64,000 nt of DNA from assembly GCA_031385445.1 (NCBI GenBank), contig JANNBM010000029.1, positions 43,422-107,421 of the forward strand, written 5' to 3'. Made by a program: the position numbers and the translations under genes. Below the pieces are notes generated by a model. It was not told where the DNA came from, made no database searches, and was given only the letters and a program-made list of their open reading frames with translations. Of this stretch, positions 18,048 through 25,741 are shown piece by piece (the first letter of the stretch is position 1; each line of letters opens with the position of its first letter). This DNA is from CAIYZT01 sp031385445 (GTDB lineage: Bacteria > Pseudomonadota > Alphaproteobacteria > Rhodobacterales > Rhodobacteraceae).

Positions 18048-19073
18048 TTATGCCTCGATTGCCGACAGCAAAACCGCGCGGATCGCTTCAGCGTCGATGT
18101 TGTGATGCTCGGCGATCACCACCAACTGGGTCTGGCGCGGCGACGTGCCCCAAGGGCGGTCAAACTGATGGCGCACCCGCTCCCCCACGGCCTGAAGCAG
18201 CATCCGCATCGGCTTGCCAGCCACCGCAACATAGCCTTTGACGCGCAGGATTTCCTGCTCGCGCGCCAGCCGCTGCACCGCCAGAACCAACGCTTCGGGC
18301 GCGCTGATCTCGGGCAGATCGATCACGACCGAGTTGAAATCGTCATGCTCGTGGTCGTCGGCGCCGTCATGGTGGCTGGGGCGCGCCGCGATGTCATCTT
18401 CGGCGGCGGCCATCAGGCCAAGGATCACGCGCGGGTCGATAATGCCGTCGGTCATGGCAATAATCGGCAATTTGCGCGGGCTTTCCGCCTCGATCACTGC
18501 GCGGGCCGCGGCAAGGCCAGCCTCACCGGCCAGATCCGCCTTGGACAGCAAAACGATGTCGGCGCAGGAAATCTGATCTTCAAACACCTCGGACAGCGGA
18601 GTTTCGTGATCGGACGCGCCCATCGCCGCCGGATCAGGCGCGAAACGACCCGCCGCCACCGCCTCGGCATCGGCCAGCGTCACCACCCCGTCAACCGTGA
18701 TCCGAGAGCGGATCGCAGGCCAGTCAAAGGCTTTCAGCAACGGCTTTGGCAGGGCCAGCCCCGAGGTTTCGATGATGATGTGATCGGGCCGCGTCGGCAG
18801 CGCCATCAGCGCCTCGATCGTCGGTATGAAATCCTCTGCAACGGTGCAACAGATGCAGCCATTGGCCAGCTCGACGATGTTTTCCTCCGGACAGGACGCA
18901 TCGGCGCAGGATTTCAGGATATCGCCATCCACCCCCACGGTGCCAAATTCATTGACCAGAATAGCAAGCCGTTTGCCCTGCGGATTGGCCATCAAATGGC
19001 GGATAAGCGTGGTCTTTCCCGCGCCCAAAAAGCCGGTGATCACAGTGACGGGGATTTTTGTCAGGTCGGTCAT
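18048..19073 (-). CDS. cobW: cobalamin-associated G3E GTPase / metallochaperone CobW
   Basis: 341 residues. Walker A is GFLGAGKTTLIRHL near residue 12, the metal motif GCICCTVAED (CxCC) follows at about residue 75, and a His/Asp-rich insert (HHDGADDHEHDD) separates the GTPase domain from the CobW C-terminal domain (ILRVKGYVAVAG). G3E GTPases deliver metal ions; next to cobN a role in cobalt delivery is likely. ATG 19073 overlaps the upstream DUF1636 stop (ATGA). Confidence 0.94.
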   Translation of the reverse strand: MTDLTKIPVTVITGFLGAGKTTLIRHLMANPQGKRLAILVNEFGTVGVDGDILKSCADASCPEENIVELANGCICCTVAEDFIPTIEALMALPTRPDHIIIETSGLALPKPLLKAFDWPAIRSRITVDGVVTLADAEAVAAGRFAPDPAAMGASDHETPLSEVFEDQISCADIVLLSKADLAGEAGLAAARAVIEAESPRKLPIIAMTDGIIDPRVILGLMAAAEDDIAARPSHHDGADDHEHDDFNSVVIDLPEISAPEALVLAVQRLAREQEILRVKGYVAVAGKPMRMLLQAVGERVRHQFDRPWGTSPRQTQLVVIAEHHNIDAEAIRAVLLSAIEA

Positions 19074-19435
19074 AGGGACTCCGAAGGCAAGGGGGGGATA
19101 CGGGCAAGCGATTGCTTGCGAAAGATAATCGGCCGTTCGCGCCAGGGAACGATACCGTCCGCCGTGGTGGCATAGGCGGCCGCGCCGCGCAGGATTTCGG
19201 GCACATCGGCAAGGGTCAGGCGGCCATAGACATAAGACCAGGCGCCCGCCTTCATCAGCGCGATATTGCAGCCGTGATCGCAGGCCGAAAGGCATTCGAC
19301 CGGGCGGATATGCACGCCCAAAGGCGCAGCTTCGGCGCTCAGCGCCGCGAAAAGCTGCGCGCCGGGCGCGGCCTCTCCCTCGGGCACAGGCGCGCCCGCT
19401 TTGCAGCTCATGCAAACGTGAAGTGTTGCCGTCAT
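19070..19435 (-). CDS. DUF1636 family putative metal-binding protein (second copy)
   Basis: 121 residues with cysteines in HVCMSCKAG and VECLSACDHGCNIAL, the thioredoxin-like ferredoxin pattern. First gene of the DUF1636-cobW-cobN-G-H-I-J operon, directly behind the second B12 riboswitch, so likely repressed by adenosylcobalamin. ATG 19435 is chosen because AGGAAAGG precedes it closely and homology-like sequence starts there. Compared with the 105-residue copy at 6070 it has a longer C-terminal tail and an extra Cys in the second cluster, so the two may have different partners. Confidence 0.82.
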   Translation of the reverse strand: MTATLHVCMSCKAGAPVPEGEAAPGAQLFAALSAEAAPLGVHIRPVECLSACDHGCNIALMKAGAWSYVYGRLTLADVPEILRGAAAYATTADGIVPWRERPIIFRKQSLARIPPLPSESL

Positions 19436-19539
19436 CCTCAGCCTTTCCTCAGCCGCGGGATAAAGCGCCAACAAGAAAGGCGGGCATGCGCCCCCCTTGC
19501 CTGATGGTCGCGGATCACCCCGTCCGCCCATTCAGATCG

Positions 19540-19725
19540 TCATGTTGGCAGGTCTCCCGGCTTGCAGAGCGGCCCCTTGCGGCGCCTTGGCCCCCACCTT
19601 CCCAAGCTTTCGCCAGTGGCAATGGGGCCTCTCCGGTCACGGTCGCGGGGGCGGCTGATCTTTGGGATTTCGCCCTTGACCATTCCCTCTTCGCCTGACC
19701 CCGAAGGGGCAGGAACCAACAGAGG
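19540..19725 (-). promoter_or_regulatory. cobalamin riboswitch upstream of DUF1636-cobW-cobN operon
   Basis: On the minus strand the region reads GAAGAGGGAATGGT, CCGCCCCCGCGACC, TTGCCACTGGCG, TTGGGAAGGTGG and the B12 box AGCCGGGAGACCTGCC (19547-19562), which is the AdoCbl aptamer core in order. The 5' boundary is approximate. It is followed by about 100 bases of leader before the DUF1636 start, containing no obvious T-tract terminator, so control may be at translation initiation. Confidence 0.92.
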
Positions 19726-19895
19726 TTCATTGCGGCCAAATGCGCCAAAGAGTCAAGGAAAGCCGCGCCGCTTTGGCAGTGATTTCCGACCTTTTGCCGC
19801 ACCGGGGTCGGATTTTGCCCCCCACCCGGCGCGCCGGGGTCTTTTCATTGGTCATCGCCGGGCCTAGGTTGATGATCTGCACGAAAGGCCATTGC
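19726..19895. other. divergent leader between the riboswitch operon and cobO
   Basis: No gene is seen. It must hold the start points for both the minus-strand riboswitch RNA and the plus-strand cobO. It contains the perfect 14-base palindrome CCCGGCGCGCCGGG (19825-19838) followed by CTTTT; this could form a terminator-like or attenuator hairpin in the cobO leader, but there is no loop spacer, so its role is open. Confidence 0.4.
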
Positions 19896-20528
19896 ATGAC
19901 AGACGACAGCGCGCCCGAAACGCCAAACGACGACGCCCGCCATGCGGTGAAAATGGCCAAGAAAAAGGCCGCCCGCGACAAGATCATGGCCACGAAATCG
20001 GGCGAAAAGGGCCTGATCATCGTGCATACCGGGGCGGGCAAGGGCAAATCTTCGTCCGGATTCGGCATGATCCTGCGCTGCGTCGCGCATGGCATGCCCT
20101 GCGCCGTGGTGCAGTTTATCAAAGGCGCATGGGACACCGGCGAGCGGCGGATCCTGACCGAAAACTTCGCGGACCTGTGCCAGTTTTACGCGATGGGCGA
20201 AGGCTTTACCTGGGAAACGCAGGACAAGAGCCGCGACATCGCGGCGGCGCAGGCGGGCTGGGAAAAGGCCAAAGCGCTGATCCGCGACCCCGCCGTGCGC
20301 TTCGTTCTGCTGGACGAGATCAACATCGCGCTGCGCTATGACTATCTGGATGTCGCCGAAGTTGTGGCCTTCCTGACCAGCGAAAAGCCGCCCCTGACCC
20401 ATGTGGTTCTGACCGGGCGCAACGCCAAGGAAGAGGTGATCGCGTGCGCCGATCTGGTGACCGAGATGACGTTGATCAAACATCCGTTCCGGTCTGGCGT
20501 AAAGGGACAGCCAGGGGTGGAGTTTTAG
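19896..20528 (+). CDS. cobO: cob(I)yrinic acid a,c-diamide adenosyltransferase
   Basis: 210 residues of the BtuR/CobO/CobA-type ATP:corrinoid adenosyltransferase family. The P-loop is HTGAGKGKSSSGFGM near residue 45; FIKGAWDTGER and LLDEINIALRYDYL are further hallmarks, and the C-terminus EMTLIKHPFRSGVKGQPGVEF is the family's lid tail. It transfers the adenosyl group from ATP to Co(I) corrinoid. ATG 19896 has AAAGG seven bases upstream. Confidence 0.95.
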   Translation: MTDDSAPETPNDDARHAVKMAKKKAARDKIMATKSGEKGLIIVHTGAGKGKSSSGFGMILRCVAHGMPCAVVQFIKGAWDTGERRILTENFADLCQFYAMGEGFTWETQDKSRDIAAAQAGWEKAKALIRDPAVRFVLLDEINIALRYDYLDVAEVVAFLTSEKPPLTHVVLTGRNAKEEVIACADLVTEMTLIKHPFRSGVKGQPGVEF

Positions 20529-20590
20529 GCGAAGGCAATTTGGCGGATGGGGTGCAGGGCGGCGCTGCCCCCCATGGCTGCGCCGTTCCG

Positions 20591-20662
20591 CATGGGAATA
20601 TTTGGACCACATCGAAGGGCAAACAGATTCATTCATCTGTCCAAAAATATCCCCGCCGGAGG
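20591..20662. repeat. intergenic hairpin repeat, copy 1
   Basis: In the 226-base cobO-cobQ gap, GGGAATATTTGGAC (20594-20607) is answered by GTCCAAAAATATCCC (20639-20653), with inner CAGAT/ATCTG arms, followed by CGCCGGAGG. A related element lies at 43985-44050. The arrangement resembles dispersed hairpin elements common between genes in Rhodobacteraceae. Confidence 0.65.
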
Positions 20663-20754
20663 CATTCCTGTTTTATGCGTTCGCTCGAAGATGCTCCGGG
20701 ACTGGCAATCAGCGCGGCCCGGGCCTAGGCTTGGGCCATTCAAACGGAGGCGGC

Positions 20755-22206
20755 ATGGGCAAGGCGCTGATGATTCAAGGCTGCGGATCGAACGTCGGCA
20801 AATCGATGCTGGTGGCAGGTCTTTGCCGGGCGGCCCTGCTGCGGGGGCTGACCGTTTTGCCGTTCAAGCCGCAGAATATGTCAAACAATGCCGCCGTTAC
20901 AGCGGATGGCGGCGAGATTGGCCGCGCGCAGGCCCTTCAGGCGCGGGCTTGCGGGGCCGATCCGGTGACGGATATGAACCCGGTCCTGCTGAAGCCCGAA
21001 TCCGAGGTCGGCTCGCAGGTGATCGTGCAGGGCAAGCGGGTGGCGACGGTCAAGGCGCGGGACTATGCCGCGCTCAAGCCCAGCCTGATGGCGCCGGTGC
21101 TGGACAGTTTTGCGCGGCTGAAGGCGCGGGCGGATCTGGTGATTGTCGAGGGCGCAGGCAGTCCGGCCGAAATCAACCTGCGCGCCGGGGACATTGCCAA
21201 CATGGGTTTTGCACGGGCGGCGGATGTGCCGGTGGTGCTGGTCGGCGATATCGACCGGGGCGGGGTGATTGCCCAGATCGTTGGCACAAGGGCTGTGCTG
21301 GAGGCGGGGGACGCCGCGATGGTGGCAGGGTTTTTGATCAACAAATTCCGCGGCGACCCGCGGCTGTTTGATGATGGCTATGCCGGGATTTTGCAGCGCA
21401 CAGGCTGGGCGGGGTTTGGCGTGCTGCCGTGGTTCGATCAGGCGCACCGGCTTCCTGCGGAGGATGCGCTTGACATCGCAAGTGGACCGCGGCGGGCGGG
21501 GGCGGCGAAAATCATCTGTTTGCAGCTGTCACGGATTGCAAATTTCGACGACCTTGATCCGCTCGCGGCCGAGCCGGGGGCCGAGGTGATCATCCTGCGT
21601 GCGGGGCAGCCCATTCCGGGCGATGCGGCGCTGGTGATCATTCCCGGCACGAAATCGACGCGCGGCGATCTGGCCTATTTGCGCAAGCAGGGCTGGGATA
21701 TTGACCTGATCGCGCATCATCGTCGCGGCGGGCGGATCTTGGGTATTTGCGGGGGGTATCAGATGCTTGGCCGCGAAGTGGCGGACCCGGCTGGCATCGA
21801 AGGGGCGCCGGGGGCGGACCCTGGGCTTGGACTGCTGGACGTGGTGACAACGATGCGGCCAGACAAAAGGTTGACCCTTTCAAGGGCAACCCATGTGGCC
21901 AGCGGCCTTGCCGTTCAGGGCTATGAAATTCACATCGGAGTGACCGAAGGCCCCGACCGGGCGCGTCCTTTTGCCATTCTGGATGGTCGCGGCGAGGGCG
22001 CGGTTTCGGCCGATGGCCTTGTCGAGGGCAGCTATTTGCACGGGCTTTTCGCCGAGGACGCGTTCCGCAGCGCCTATCTGGCGGGGCTTGGCGTTGCCCC
22101 GTCGCACCTTACCTACGATGCCGGAGTGGACGCCGCGCTTGATGCCCTCGCCGCCCATCTTGAGGCGCATCTGGATGTTCCGGGGCTTCTCGCCCTCGCC
22201 CGCTAA
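20755..22206 (+). CDS. cobQ: adenosylcobyric acid synthase (glutamine-hydrolysing)
   Basis: 483 residues: an N-terminal dethiobiotin-synthetase-like ATPase domain (MIQGCGSNVGKSMLVAGLCR, PFKPQNMSNNAAV) and a C-terminal glutamine amidotransferase domain with nucleophile Cys in GICGGYQMLGR and the distal GSYLHGLF motif. It amidates side chains b, d, e and g of adenosylcobyrinic acid a,c-diamide. Start ATG 20755 has GGAGG four bases upstream. Its stop overlaps the convergent cobC stop (four bases). Confidence 0.95.
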   Translation: MGKALMIQGCGSNVGKSMLVAGLCRAALLRGLTVLPFKPQNMSNNAAVTADGGEIGRAQALQARACGADPVTDMNPVLLKPESEVGSQVIVQGKRVATVKARDYAALKPSLMAPVLDSFARLKARADLVIVEGAGSPAEINLRAGDIANMGFARAADVPVVLVGDIDRGGVIAQIVGTRAVLEAGDAAMVAGFLINKFRGDPRLFDDGYAGILQRTGWAGFGVLPWFDQAHRLPAEDALDIASGPRRAGAAKIICLQLSRIANFDDLDPLAAEPGAEVIILRAGQPIPGDAALVIIPGTKSTRGDLAYLRKQGWDIDLIAHHRRGGRILGICGGYQMLGREVADPAGIEGAPGADPGLGLLDVVTTMRPDKRLTLSRATHVASGLAVQGYEIHIGVTEGPDRARPFAILDGRGEGAVSADGLVEGSYLHGLFAEDAFRSAYLAGLGVAPSHLTYDAGVDAALDALAAHLEAHLDVPGLLALAR

Positions 22207-23168
22207 GCGCGCAAAGCGGCCTGAAGGCGATCCCATTCCCCGGGTGCGCCGGGCAGACCAAGGCGCAGCCAACGGCCCGAATAAGGGAAAATTCGCGACC
22301 AAATCTGCGCGCCTGCAAGCCGTGCCTGTGCAACTGCGGCATCGCCCGTGTCATAGGTGCGAAACAAATGCGCGCCGCCGACAAGCGGCCAGCCCGCCTG
22401 CGCCGCCATCTCGTCCAGCCGCGCCGCCTCCGCCGCAAGGCGCGCGGTGGTGCGGATTTGCCAGTCCCGGTCTGACAGCGCCGCCGCCCCTATGGCGCAG
22501 GCCGGCCCCGAAACCGCCCAAGGCCCGCCAAGCGCCGCAAGCCGCGCGATATCGCCCGCATTGCCCAGAGCAAAGCCCAGCCGAAGCCCGGCCAGCCCCC
22601 AGAATTTGCCGAAGGAGCGCAGCACGATCATACCGCCCTGCCCCGCTTGCGCTGCAACCGACACCATCGGCACCGGATCGGCGAAGCTTTCATCGACGAT
22701 CAAGCGGCCAACGGAAGCAGCCAAGGCAAGCAGATCATCGCGGGCCCAAAGCCGGCCGTCGGGGTTGTTTGGGTTAACCACCACGGCCAGATCGGCGCCC
22801 GCAAGCTGCGCCGGCTCCGTGACCGTTTCCACCTGCCAGCCCTGCGCCGCCAAAGACCCGGCATGTTCGTTATAGGTCGGCCCCAAAACCCGCGCGCGGC
22901 CCGTTGGCCCAAGCCGGGGGTAAAGCTGTATCGCCGCCTGCGCGCCCGACACCGGCAAAATCCGCGCTTCGGGAAGACCGTAGAGCGCGGCGGCGGCGGT
23001 TTTCAGGCGCAAAAGGTCGGCAGCACGCGGCAAGTCCGTCCACAAGCGGGCTTCGATCAGCGGCACGCGATAGGCGATCCGGTTGATGCCGGTGGACAGA
23101 TCAATCCAATCCCTGCCGCTATATTCGGCCACCGCGCGGTCCAAATCGCCGCCGTGATCGCGGCTCAT
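22203..23168 (-). CDS. cobC: threonine-phosphate decarboxylase (CobC/CbiD-arm PLP enzyme)
   Basis: 321 residues, fold-type I PLP aminotransferase family. VVVNPNNPDGRLW, LIVDESFADP and the lysine-bearing LRSFGKFWGLAGLRLG are clear. In P. denitrificans nomenclature CobC is the L-threonine-O-3-phosphate decarboxylase that supplies aminopropanol phosphate (CobD in Salmonella naming). It overlaps cobD by an ATGA junction, and the neighbouring kinase-like gene at 24202 would supply its threonine phosphate. Confidence 0.9.
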   Translation of the reverse strand: MSRDHGGDLDRAVAEYSGRDWIDLSTGINRIAYRVPLIEARLWTDLPRAADLLRLKTAAAALYGLPEARILPVSGAQAAIQLYPRLGPTGRARVLGPTYNEHAGSLAAQGWQVETVTEPAQLAGADLAVVVNPNNPDGRLWARDDLLALAASVGRLIVDESFADPVPMVSVAAQAGQGGMIVLRSFGKFWGLAGLRLGFALGNAGDIARLAALGGPWAVSGPACAIGAAALSDRDWQIRTTARLAAEAARLDEMAAQAGWPLVGGAHLFRTYDTGDAAVAQARLAGAQIWSRIFPYSGRWLRLGLPGAPGEWDRLQAALRA

Positions 23169-24121
23169 CTGATCACCGCCCAAAGGATGGCAGCCGCGCC
23201 AAGCCCGATGCCCAAAGCCAGCATGGCTTGTCGGTACAGCGCCAGCCCGCGCGCCAGATCGGCGGGCGCAGGATCAGGCACGGCACCGTTGACCCAAGGC
23301 TCCTGCGTGATCTGGCCGCCATAAAGGCGCGGACCGGACAGGCGGACGCCCAGCGCCCCCGCCATCGCCGCCTCGGGCCAGCCCGCATTGGGCGAGCGGT
23401 GGCGCGCGGCATCGGCGCGCATGGCAGCCACAGAAGATTGCCATTGCCCCGAAATCCCGGCGAACAAAAGCCCGGTCAGCCGCGCCGGGGCCAGATTGAC
23501 CAGATCGTCAAACCGGGCCGAGGCCCAGCCAAAATCGGTGAAACGCGGGGTTTTGTGGCCAATCATACTGTCCAGCGTGTTCACAGCCTTATAGGCCGCG
23601 ATGCCCGGCAAACCCAGCAAAACGCCCCAGAAAATCGGCGCGACGATCCCGTCTGATGTGTTTTCCGCCAGCGATTCCAGCGCCGCCCGCGCAACGCCCG
23701 CCGCGTCCAAGGCCGCCGGATCGCGCCCGACAATCATCGAAACCGCCTGCCGAGCGCCCGCCAAATCGCCCGCAATCAGGGGCGCGGCGACGGCGCTGAC
23801 ATGATCATGCAAAGAGCGGGCCGCAATCAAAGGCCATGCCAGAAAAGCGTTCAGGATCAAACCGATAATGCCGCCGGGAAGCAGCCGCGAGATGGCGTAG
23901 GCCGGAACGGATGCAAGCGCGAGCACGGCGAGTAGCGTGGCCACACCGGCCAGGCGGCGGCGGGCGGGGCTGTGCGTGTCGTGGTTCAGATGGCGGTCGC
24001 AGGCGGTGATCGCGCGGCCGATCCATGTGACAGGATGGCCGATGCGGGCGTAAAGCCCGGCTGGCCAGCCGAGCGCCCCATCCACCGCCATGGCCAGCGC
24101 CATCGCCCCCGCTGCAATCAT
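23165..24121 (-). CDS. cobD: adenosylcobinamide-phosphate synthase, membrane protein
   Basis: 318 residues of the CobD/CbiB family: multiple hydrophobic helices, GHPVTWIGRAI near the N-terminus, SLAENTSDGIVAPIFWG in the centre and NAGWPEAAMAGALGVRLSGP towards the end. It attaches aminopropanol (phosphate) to cobyric acid in the inner membrane. Upstream of it lies an 80-base gap with the palindrome TGCAATTGCA (24170-24179). Confidence 0.94.
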   Translation of the reverse strand: MIAAGAMALAMAVDGALGWPAGLYARIGHPVTWIGRAITACDRHLNHDTHSPARRRLAGVATLLAVLALASVPAYAISRLLPGGIIGLILNAFLAWPLIAARSLHDHVSAVAAPLIAGDLAGARQAVSMIVGRDPAALDAAGVARAALESLAENTSDGIVAPIFWGVLLGLPGIAAYKAVNTLDSMIGHKTPRFTDFGWASARFDDLVNLAPARLTGLLFAGISGQWQSSVAAMRADAARHRSPNAGWPEAAMAGALGVRLSGPRLYGGQITQEPWVNGAVPDPAPADLARGLALYRQAMLALGIGLGAAAILWAVIR

Positions 24122-24201
24122 TCCCGTTGCCCCCGATCTGGCCCCGTTCTGCCCGAACGCCGCGCAAGGTGCAATTGCAACTGCGGCTATTTACCCCGGT
24201 T

Positions 24202-25038
24202 TTACGCCCCCAAAGAAAAGCTGACCAACTGGCGAAAGCCGGCCTCGATCAGGGCGGATTTGGCATGGGCCGGAACGGTACCGGGCGCAAACAGCAGCGC
24301 CCTTGCCGGGCCGGTATGGCCAATCGCATAGCCCAAAGCGCCAAAATCGCGCGCCAGATCAGCAGTGGGATCGGGGCTTGACCCGCGCTTTTGCAGCGAC
24401 CGGCGCGCGCTTTCAGCGGCCAGATCGGCGAGTGCCGCCGCGTTGCGCATTGCGGCCGGAAGGCGGGCGGCCAGATCGGCGATGTCGGGGAAATCCTGAT
24501 CCGTTGGGTCGGTCCGGGCCAGGGCGCCGAAAAAGCCGCCCAACACCTGCATCCCGGGCAAGGGCGGCAAAACCTGCAAAATCCGCGCCTGCCGCGAGGC
24601 CCAAAGGAGCCCGGCGGGGGCATCGAACATCAACGGATCGGAGGCCCCTTCGATCAAAACGCTGGCCTGCGCGAGCGCTGGCGCGCCGCTTTTCGGGTGC
24701 CCCGCCAGCCGCGCAATCGCCACCAAAGCCGCGGTTGACGATCCCGCCCCGCCGCCCAGCGGCATTTGGGCACGCAAGGCAAAGTGCCCCTGAACCGGAA
24801 GGCGAAGCTGCCGCAACAGGCCCGCCGCCTGCGCCGGGGTCACAATCGCCCCGCCCGGCTGCGAAAGGCCAAAACTGCCGGGCCGCCAAAGCCCCTGCAG
24901 GCGTAGAGCTGGGCAGGGCAGGGTCAGCAGCGCGATGGGGCCGGTCGGTCCAAGGCGGCCCTGCACAAACTCTCCCAAATGGCCGGGAACGCTGATCCTG
25001 CGAATGCCTGAACGCGCCGTCGTCTCGTCTTGGTGCAT
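24202..25038 (-). CDS. GHMP kinase, PduX-like L-threonine kinase
   Basis: 278 residues. The N-terminal ISVPGHLGEFVQGRL and the ATP loop MPLGGGAGSSTAALVA mark a GHMP kinase; the PGHLGEFVQG pattern is typical of the PduX/threonine-kinase branch rather than homoserine or mevalonate kinases. Such enzymes make O-phospho-L-threonine for CobC. Its position upstream of cobD and cobC on the same strand supports this. ATG 25038 is preferred because GGGGAGG lies immediately upstream; ATG 25056 is an alternative. Confidence 0.8.
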   Translation of the reverse strand: MHQDETTARSGIRRISVPGHLGEFVQGRLGPTGPIALLTLPCPALRLQGLWRPGSFGLSQPGGAIVTPAQAAGLLRQLRLPVQGHFALRAQMPLGGGAGSSTAALVAIARLAGHPKSGAPALAQASVLIEGASDPLMFDAPAGLLWASRQARILQVLPPLPGMQVLGGFFGALARTDPTDQDFPDIADLAARLPAAMRNAAALADLAAESARRSLQKRGSSPDPTADLARDFGALGYAIGHTGPARALLFAPGTVPAHAKSALIEAGFRQLVSFSLGA

Positions 25039-25111
25039 GCGCCTCCCCTTTTTCATCCGCCGCCGCGCCGTTCTTTTTTCAGAGCCGGCGCGCAGGGGCA
25101 AGGGGGCGGCG

Positions 25112-25639
25112 TCAGGCGGGACGTGTCATCACGATATCGCCCGGATCATAGCTGAAAAGGTCGGGCCATTCCCCTTCCAGCGCCGGGATCAGGCCCAAAC
25201 GCGCCAACAGGTTTTGCGAACGCTGGTTTTCGGGATGTGCGGTGGCCCAAAAGGCAAAGATGTCGAACGCGCCGGCCAAAGCGGGCAAAAAAGCCTGCAT
25301 CGCATCGAAGGCAAGACCCTGCCCCCAGCTTTGAGGCACGAACACGAACGCTATTTCGGCGTGGGCGGGCGGTGCGGGGACGACGGTTGCCTCCAGCCTG
25401 CCGATCGCCCGCCCGTCCAGTCGGGTTCGCACCAGGATGTTAACCCAGATCTGGCGCGAAGGGTCTTTGGGGCCCTGCGCTTTTCGCACGAAATCCTGCC
25501 TTTGCCGGGCAACATCCTTTGGCTCGCCGCCGATAAAGCGGATTACGTCCGGGTGGGTCAGACCGGACAGCTCGGCGGCGTGGGCCACCGCCAAAGGCTC
25601 AAAACTCAGTCGCGCAGTTGGCTCCATCAAAAGGGACAT
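25112..25639 (-). CDS. GNAT family N-acetyltransferase
   Basis: 175 residues. LSFEPLAVAHAAELSGL near the N-terminus, FVFVPQSWGQGLAFDAM (the acetyl-CoA loop region, usually RGxGxA, here QGWGQGLA-like) and ATAHPENQRSQNLLARLGL near the end match the RimJ/RimL-type (Acetyltransf_3) group, which acetylates protein N-termini or small amines. Two possible starts, ATG 25639 and 25627; the first is used. It stands between the cobalamin genes and the giant-protein locus without a clear link to either. Confidence 0.75.
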   Translation of the reverse strand: MSLLMEPTARLSFEPLAVAHAAELSGLTHPDVIRFIGGEPKDVARQRQDFVRKAQGPKDPSRQIWVNILVRTRLDGRAIGRLEATVVPAPPAHAEIAFVFVPQSWGQGLAFDAMQAFLPALAGAFDIFAFWATAHPENQRSQNLLARLGLIPALEGEWPDLFSYDPGDIVMTRPA

Positions 25640-25741
25640 TCTGGCCTCGGCCTTCGCAGATTTTCCGGTGTCCAAAAGATACCAGCGGCACGCGAAAACC
25701 CCAAGCCATTTGTTTTGCAGCACAATATCGCAAGCCGCACC

